From NCBI RefSeq assembly GCF_000526315.1, contig NZ_JAFV01000001.1, positions 2,604,001 to 2,668,000 on the forward strand: a stretch of 64,000 nucleotides of DNA. The letters are read 5' to 3'. Below, in pieces: positions 59,402 to 64,000 of this stretch. The stretch comes from Methylopila sp. 73B. GTDB lineage: Bacteria; Pseudomonadota; Alphaproteobacteria; Rhizobiales; Methylopilaceae. Within the stretch, counting starts at the first letter, position 1; every line of letters starts with the position of its first letter. Below the pieces are notes generated by a model, which saw only the letters and a list, made by a program, of their open reading frames with translations, had not been told where the DNA came from and did no database searches. Made by a program: the position numbers and the translations under genes.

Positions 59402-60382
59402 ATGACGTCGCCCGGCGCCCAGACCCTCGACGACCTGCTGCTTCCCGCGGCGCCGGACCTTCGTCTGGCCTATGCGGACTGGCTGCGGCACCTCGCGACC
59501 GAGCGGCGGCTGTCGGCGAACACAGTCGAGGCCTATGGCCGCGACGTCCGCATCTTTCTCGCCTTCCTGCAGGCCCATCTCGGCGCGCCGGCCTCGCTGG
59601 ACGACCTCACCGCGCTGACGCCCCGCGACCTGCGCGCCTTCCTCGCCGCCCGGCGGGCGGAGGGGCTGGTCAGCCGCTCGCTGATGCGTGCGCTGGCCTC
59701 GAGCCGCTCGCTCGCGCGCTTCCTCGCCCGCACCGGCCGCGGCGAGGCGTCGGCCTTCGCGGCGGTGCGCTCGCCGAAGATCCCGCGCAGCCTGCCGAAG
59801 CCGGTCTCGCCGGCCGCGGCCCGCGCGCTCGCCGACGCCGACACCCGCGCGGGCGAGGAGCGCGAGGGCTGGGTGCTGGCCCGCGACGCGGCGGTGATCG
59901 CGCTGCTCTACGGCTGTGGCTTGCGCATCTCGGAGGCGCTGTCGCTCACGCGGGCGCAGGCGCCGGTCGACGGCGTCGACCGCATCGAGGTCACCGGCAA
60001 GGGCGGCAAGACGCGCCAGCTGCCCGTCATCGCCGCAGTGCAGGCCTCCATCGCGGCCTATCTCAAGGACTGCCCCTGGACGTTCACGGCTTCCAGTCCG
60101 TTGTTCGTGGGCGCGAAGGGCGGTCCGCTGAACCCGCGCATCGTGCAGGCGGCGGTGGCGCGCATGCGCGGCGGGCTGGGCCTGCCCGACAGCGCGACGC
60201 CGCACGCGCTCCGCCATTCCTTCGCGACCCATCTGCTTTCGCGCGGCGGCGACCTGAGGACGATCCAGGAGCTGCTCGGCCACGCCAGCCTCTCGACCAC
60301 GCAGATCTACACGGAGGTCGACGCCGCCCGGCTCGTCGCGGTGCACCAGCAGTTTCACCCCCGGGCCCGCACGCGGGCGTGA
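59402..60382 (+). CDS. xerC: Tyrosine recombinase XerC
   Basis: Site-specific recombinase that works with XerD at dif to resolve chromosome dimers. The 326-aa protein has an N-terminal SAM-like DNA-binding domain (about residues 20-105) and a catalytic domain with all the key residues: Arg in GCGLRISEALSL, Lys in GKGGKTRQLPVI, HALRHSFATHLLSRGGDLRTIQELLGHASLSTT (His, Arg, His) and the nucleophile Tyr in QIYTEVD. The N-terminus is longer than in E. coli XerC. The sequence separates XerC from XerD only by remembered similarity. It is not a phage integrase, because nothing phage-like flanks it. Confidence 0.88.
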   Translation: MTSPGAQTLDDLLLPAAPDLRLAYADWLRHLATERRLSANTVEAYGRDVRIFLAFLQAHLGAPASLDDLTALTPRDLRAFLAARRAEGLVSRSLMRALASSRSLARFLARTGRGEASAFAAVRSPKIPRSLPKPVSPAAARALADADTRAGEEREGWVLARDAAVIALLYGCGLRISEALSLTRAQAPVDGVDRIEVTGKGGKTRQLPVIAAVQASIAAYLKDCPWTFTASSPLFVGAKGGPLNPRIVQAAVARMRGGLGLPDSATPHALRHSFATHLLSRGGDLRTIQELLGHASLSTTQIYTEVDAARLVAVHQQFHPRARTRA

Positions 60383-60489
60383 CGGCACGTTCGCGCCCGT
60401 GACGCCGGGGCCCGGCGTCGCTATATCAGGCGCGACCCATCCATCCCGAAGCGGCCCGTCTCCTGGCCGCGCCTGCCCCCGGAGGCTCC

Positions 60490-61635
60490 ATGTCGCTCGC
60501 GGCCGCATCCGACAAGACGCCCGTCACCGTGCTCACCGGCTATCTCGGCGCCGGCAAGACCACCCTGCTCAACCGTATCCTCTCCGAGCCCCACGGCAAG
60601 AGATACGCGGTCATTGTCAACGAGTTCGGCGAGATCGGCATCGACAACGACCTCGTGGTCGGCGCCGACGAGGAAGTGTTCGAAATGAACAACGGGTGCA
60701 TCTGCTGCACCGTGCGCGGCGACCTGATCCGCATCCTCGAAGGCCTGATGAAGCGCAAGGGCAAGTTCGACGCGATCATCGTCGAGACCACCGGCCTCGC
60801 CGACCCGGCGCCCGTCGCGCAGACCTTCTTCATCGACGAGGAGGTGGGCCGGAAGGCCCGGCTCGACGCTGTCGTCACCGTCGCCGACGCAAAGTGGCTG
60901 ACGGACCGGCTGAAGGACGCGCCGGAGGCCAAGAACCAGATCGCCTTCGCCGACGTGATCCTGCTCAACAAGACCGACCTCGTCACCAAGGACGAGCTGG
61001 AGGAGGTCGAGGCCCGCATCCGCGGCATCAACCCCTACGCCCGCGTCATCCGCACGGTGAAGAGCGCCGTCGCGCTGGACGAGGTGCTGGACAAGGGCGC
61101 GTTCGACCTAGACCGCATCCTGGCGCTGGAGCCTGCCTTCCTGGAGGCCGACGACGACCACGACCACAGCCATCACGACCACGCCCATGGCCACGGTCAC
61201 GACCATCACGCGCATGGGCCGGACTGCGGCTGCGGCCACGATCACGGGCATGACCACGCCCATGAAGACCATGGCCATGCGCACAAGGATCATGGCCACG
61301 GCGAGCATTCGCACGGCGGCTTGAAGCACTACCACGACGAGACCATGCAGTCGGTCGCGCTGGAGATCCCCGGCGAGGTCGACCCCAACAAGTTCATGCC
61401 CTGGGTCAACGCGCTGGCGCAGTCCGACGGGCAGAACTTCCTGCGCTGGAAAGGCATTCTCGCGTTCAAGGGCGAGGATCGCCGCTTCGTGTTCCAGGGC
61501 GTGCACATGATCCTCGACGGCGACCTGCAGCGTGAGTGGAAGGCCGACGAGACCCGCCGCTCGAAGCTGGTGTTCATCGGCAAGGAGCTCGACGAGGCCA
61601 AGCTGCGCGCAGGCTTCGAGGCCTGCGCGGCCTGA
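60490..61635 (+). CDS. His-rich CobW/COG0523 family GTPase (zinc metallochaperone type)
   Basis: A 381-aa G3E GTPase. It has Walker [13 protein letters not shown] (about residues 17-28), the metal-site [13 protein letters not shown] (CxCC, about 68-80), NKTDLV near residue 161 and the CobW C-terminal domain (about 285-378). Between the two is a 60-residue His/Asp/Gly-rich stretch (about residues 218-280, with runs such as [20 protein letters not shown]). Proteins of this kind deliver zinc or cobalt to target enzymes. Its closeness to the znu operon, one gene away, suggests a zinc chaperone. Not CobW of the cobalamin pathway, as no cob genes are near; the metal is inference. Confidence 0.9.
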   Translation: MSLAAASDKTPVTVLTGYLGAGKTTLLNRILSEPHGKRYAVIVNEFGEIGIDNDLVVGADEEVFEMNNGCICCTVRGDLIRILEGLMKRKGKFDAIIVETTGLADPAPVAQTFFIDEEVGRKARLDAVVTVADAKWLTDRLKDAPEAKNQIAFADVILLNKTDLVTKDELEEVEARIRGINPYARVIRTVKSAVALDEVLDKGAFDLDRILALEPAFLEADDDHDHSHHDHAHGHGHDHHAHGPDCGCGHDHGHDHAHEDHGHAHKDHGHGEHSHGGLKHYHDETMQSVALEIPGEVDPNKFMPWVNALAQSDGQNFLRWKGILAFKGEDRRFVFQGVHMILDGDLQREWKADETRRSKLVFIGKELDEAKLRAGFEACAA

Positions 61636-61697
61636 GCTCATCGCCCTGTCTCACGCGTCATGCCCGGCCAGCGGGCATGACGCAGCTTCGGCCAAGC

Positions 61698-61832
61698 GCG
61701 TGCTTCGAGACGCCTCGGCTCCGCCGAGGCTCCTCAGCATGAGGCGGTTGAACAGACTGGGGCCGCCTTAGCTTGCCGACGCTCGAAGGCTCCTCATGCT
61801 GAGGAGCGCCGAAGGCGCGTCTCGAAGCACGC
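61698..61832. repeat. Intergenic palindromic repeat, family E
   Basis: GCGTGCTTCGAGACGCCTCG and GGCTCCGCCGAGGCTCCTCA at the left, CTCCTCATGCTGAGGAGC then GCGTCTCGAAGCACGC at the right: large inverted arms around about 70 bases. This is one copy in the window. It separates the GTPase gene from the GGT-like gene, both on the plus strand. Confidence 0.7.
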
Positions 61833-61881
61833 ACTCTCCACGACGCGCATTCCGACCTCCCACCACGTCAGGCTCGAGCCC

Positions 61882-63423
61882 ATGTCCGACATCGTCGTCT
61901 CCACGCGGGGGGCCGTGGCCGCCCCCTGCCGCGAGGCCGCGGAGACCGGCCGGCTGATCCTCGGCGAAGGCGGCGACGCCTTCGAGGCGGCCGTCGCGAT
62001 GGCCGCGACGCTCGCCGTCGTCGCGCCGCAGCTGAGTTCGCTCGCGGCCGACGCCGTCTGGACCTTTCGCGAGCCGCACGGCGCGGTCGGCGTGATCGAG
62101 GCCCGCGGCCTCGCCGGGCGACGCGCGACCCCGGCCTTCTTCCACGCCCGCGGCCATGGCGCCGTCCCGGCCCGCGGGCCGCTCTCGGCCTTCGTCGCGC
62201 CGGGATCGGTCGAAGGCTGGCGCGCGGCGCTGGAGCTTTCGAGCCGCCGCCTGCCGCGCCAAGTCCTGTTCGCCGACGCGCTGCGTTACGCCCGCGAGGG
62301 CTTTCCCGTTTCGCCCGGGCTCGCCCACGCGCTGGCCGACGCGCTCCCGACTCTCCCCGAGGACGAGGGATTCCAGGCCGCGTTCCTCATCGACAAGGCC
62401 GCGCCCGCCGCGGGCGCCACGCTGCGCCCGCCGCGGCTGGCCGACGCGCTCGACCATCTCGTGCGCTCCGGTCTCCGCGACCTCTACGACGGCGACCTCT
62501 CTCGCGAGCTGGCGGCCGACCTCGAGCGCCTCGGCGTCCCGCTCGCGCGCGAGGACCTCAGGCGCGTCGAAGCCCGGCCGCGGGCGGCGCTCGTCGCGCG
62601 GATCAAAAGCGGCGCAGTGTTCGACGCCGAGCTCTCGACGCCCGCCCTGGTCGCTCTGCTGGAGCGGCTGAAGCTCCACCGCGACGACGACGCCGTCTTC
62701 GTCCACGCCGCGGCGGAGGCCGCGAAGCGCGTCGAGGCGCTGCGCCGCGAGGCCGAGGCCGACGACCGCCCCCGCGACGCCGCCTCCGCCCGCCTGGAGC
62801 CGGAAGCGCTCGACGCGGCGGCTGGCGCGCTCGACCGCGCCCGCGCGACGCCGCTCATGCTCCCGGCCCTTGCCCTCGGCGGCGCGGGCTGGATCGGCGT
62901 GATCGACGCCGCGGGCCGCGCGGTCAGCGTCACGCACAGCCTGCTGTCGCCCTTCGGCGCCGGCGTGGTCTCGGCGTCGACCGGCGTGCTGCTCGCAAAC
63001 CGCGGCGCGGCCTTCGCGCTCGAAGGCGACGAGCCGCTCCGCCCCGGCGCCGCCGCCTGCGATCCGCTCTCTGCCCCGCTGATGGCCATGCTGGACGGGC
63101 GCGTCGCGGTCTTCGGCGCCGGCGACCGGCCGCCGCTGGCGGCTACGGCGCTCGCGCTTCGCCGCCTCGGCTTCGAGCGGGATTTCGCGACCGCCCTCGC
63201 CGCCCCGCGGATCGCGCTTCGCCGCGGACCGGACGGCGACGCGCTGCTGGCGCTGGAGGAGGGCTTCGACGGCGAAGTCGCGGATCGGCTCGATCGGATG
63301 GGACATCGCGTCGCTGTGGAGAGATCAGGCTTCGCGGTGCCGGCGGCCCTCATTCGCGAGGCTTCCGGCCGCATCGAGGCCGGCGCCGACCCCCGTGGCG
63401 AAGGGGCGGCGCTCGGGGTCTGA
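61882..63423 (+). CDS. Gamma-glutamyltransferase-like protein lacking the catalytic Thr
   Basis: A 513-aa relative of gamma-glutamyltransferase (COG0405). N-terminal DAFEAAVAMAATLAVVAPQLSSLAADAVWTF (about residues 33-63), SAFVAPGSVEGWRAAL (about 103-118) and the small-subunit block AVSVTHSLLSPFGAGVVSAS are recognisable. In GGT the small subunit begins with a nucleophilic TTH; here the matching place reads GGAGWIGV (residues 333-340), so self-cleavage and catalysis should be lost. No signal peptide is seen. The start follows a weak site. It may be a cytoplasmic pseudo-enzyme or have another activity. It precedes phnM by 95 bases. Confidence 0.82.
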   Translation: MSDIVVSTRGAVAAPCREAAETGRLILGEGGDAFEAAVAMAATLAVVAPQLSSLAADAVWTFREPHGAVGVIEARGLAGRRATPAFFHARGHGAVPARGPLSAFVAPGSVEGWRAALELSSRRLPRQVLFADALRYAREGFPVSPGLAHALADALPTLPEDEGFQAAFLIDKAAPAAGATLRPPRLADALDHLVRSGLRDLYDGDLSRELAADLERLGVPLAREDLRRVEARPRAALVARIKSGAVFDAELSTPALVALLERLKLHRDDDAVFVHAAAEAAKRVEALRREAEADDRPRDAASARLEPEALDAAAGALDRARATPLMLPALALGGAGWIGVIDAAGRAVSVTHSLLSPFGAGVVSASTGVLLANRGAAFALEGDEPLRPGAAACDPLSAPLMAMLDGRVAVFGAGDRPPLAATALALRRLGFERDFATALAAPRIALRRGPDGDALLALEEGFDGEVADRLDRMGHRVAVERSGFAVPAALIREASGRIEAGADPRGEGAALGV

Positions 63424-63518
63424 CGCCAGGGGCGCAGGTTCCCATCGCGGCTCGGCCGGCCTATCTAGCCGCAACCTTCGGCCGCCGGCCGAGCTTTCGA
63501 GACGCCCAAAGCCGCCCG

Positions 63519-64000
63519 ATGGAAACCGTCCTCACCAACGCCCGCCTCGTGCTCGACGACGCGATCGTCACCGGCACGCTGGCGCACCGGGACGGCGTCA
63601 TCCGCGACGTCTCCGAGGGCCGCTCCTCCGCTCCGGGCGCGATCGACCTCGAAGGCGACCTGCTGGCGCCCGGCCTGATCGAGATCCACACCGACAACCT
63701 CGAGAAGCACTTCGTACCGCGGCCCGGCGTGGTGTGGCCGAACCCGCTCGCGGCGGCGCTGGTGCACGACGCGCAGATGGCGGCGTCCGGCGTCACCACG
63801 GTCTACGACGCGTTGTGCGCCGGCGGCTACGACGCCAAGAACGACTACCGCCGCGCGATCTTCCCCGACATGGTGGCGGCGATCGAACAGGGCGTGCGCG
63901 AAAAGGCGTTCCGGATCGAGCACCGCATCCACCTGCGCTGCGAGCTGACCGACCCGGCGCTGATCGGCGACCTCAACGACCAGCTGGGGTCTGACCTCGT
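63519..64000 (+). CDS. phnM: Alpha-D-ribose 1-methylphosphonate 5-triphosphate diphosphatase (partial)
   Basis: N-terminal 160 residues of PhnM, the amidohydrolase of the C-P lyase pathway that removes pyrophosphate from ribose methylphosphonate triphosphate. Recognisable: ETVLTNARLVLDDAIVTGTL at the start, LLAPGLIEIHTDNLEKHFVPRPGVVWPNP (about residues 47-75; metal-binding His-x-Asp) and the ASGVTTVYDALCAGGY block. The gene is cut by the end of the window. The other phn genes are not visible. Confidence 0.93.
   Translation, partial: METVLTNARLVLDDAIVTGTLAHRDGVIRDVSEGRSSAPGAIDLEGDLLAPGLIEIHTDNLEKHFVPRPGVVWPNPLAAALVHDAQMAASGVTTVYDALCAGGYDAKNDYRRAIFPDMVAAIEQGVREKAFRIEHRIHLRCELTDPALIGDLNDQLGSDL

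Noticed and set aside
59402-60382. Phage integrase or mobile-element marker
   Set aside because: The recombinase matches chromosomal XerC, and there are no att repeats, tRNA or phage genes around it.
60383-60489. Cobalamin riboswitch before the CobW-like gene
   Set aside because: Only 107 bases are available and they lack the B12-box pattern; the protein looks like a zinc chaperone.
61768-63306. 512-codon minus-strand frame opposite the GGT-like gene
   Set aside because: Shadow frame with no family; the plus-strand frame has recognisable GGT blocks.

Overview
The window is a contiguous piece of a high-GC (roughly 69% by eye) alphaproteobacterial chromosome, most likely from the order Hyphomicrobiales (Rhizobiales). 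The evidence is a homospermidine synthase, a LOV-HWE/HisKA_2 histidine kinase, EcfG-type promoters (GGAAC-N16/17-CGTT), CtrA-type boxes, a yraN-gshB pair and many DUFs typical of that order. A mesaconyl-CoA hydratase implies the ethylmalonyl-CoA pathway, which would suit a facultative methylotroph or PHB-storing relative (Methylobacterium/Methylopila-like; this is inference). I see no rRNA, tRNA, CRISPR, prophage or insertion sequence. About 66 genes cover nearly all of the window, and the rest is short intergenic DNA, much of it filled with dispersed palindromic repeats.

Layout. 1-3.9 kb: yraN, gshB, mepA, comM. 4.2-7.7 kb: an AaeXAB-like efflux operon (marR, FUSC, DUF1656, HlyD) with overlapping genes and a likely MarR operator. 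7.9-11.2 kb: MscS channel, a Tat-exported FMN hydroxy-acid dehydrogenase carrying a c-type heme motif, DUF1523. 11.3-16.7 kb: VapBC, homospermidine synthase, ECF sigma/NrsF pair, a LysM/BON protein, a class II amidotransferase. 16.8-22.3 kb: Na/H antiporter, EF-hand protein, HD-GYP protein, ChaA, MetW. 22.5-28.9 kb: methyltransferase, hybrid PAS kinase, large MscS channel, DUF2945 pair. 29-38.8 kb: metabolic genes (argE, mesaconyl-CoA hydratase, asd, leuB, gloA) mixed with small membrane or secreted proteins, a Bax-inhibitor protein and an L,D-transpeptidase. 38.9-43.5 kb: a signalling cluster (OmpR-type regulator, cNMP-binding protein, LOV histidine kinase with its receiver protein, EAL phosphodiesterase). 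43.7-49.8 kb: leuC, GNAT, a second HD-GYP paralog, pckA, DUF3297. 50-55.7 kb: PHB depolymerase-type esterase, two GH13 enzymes including a TreS-like protein, WD40 protein. 56.4-61.6 kb: zinc uptake (Zur box, His-rich small protein, znuCBA), xerC and a His-rich COG0523 GTPase. 61.9-64 kb: a gamma-glutamyltransferase-like protein lacking its nucleophile, and the start of phnM.

How the genes work together. Four perfect EcfG (general stress response) promoters lie in front of mscS, the DUF2945 pair, a small secreted protein and the treS operon. This is far more than the fraction of one site that base composition would predict in intergenic DNA. The LOV kinase belongs to the kinase family that feeds the PhyR-EcfG pathway, so light input to this stress regulon is a reasonable hypothesis. 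A perfect CtrA box sits between the EAL gene and a small ORF. The zinc block forms one Zur-regulated operon that begins with an unusual tail-anchored histidine-rich protein.
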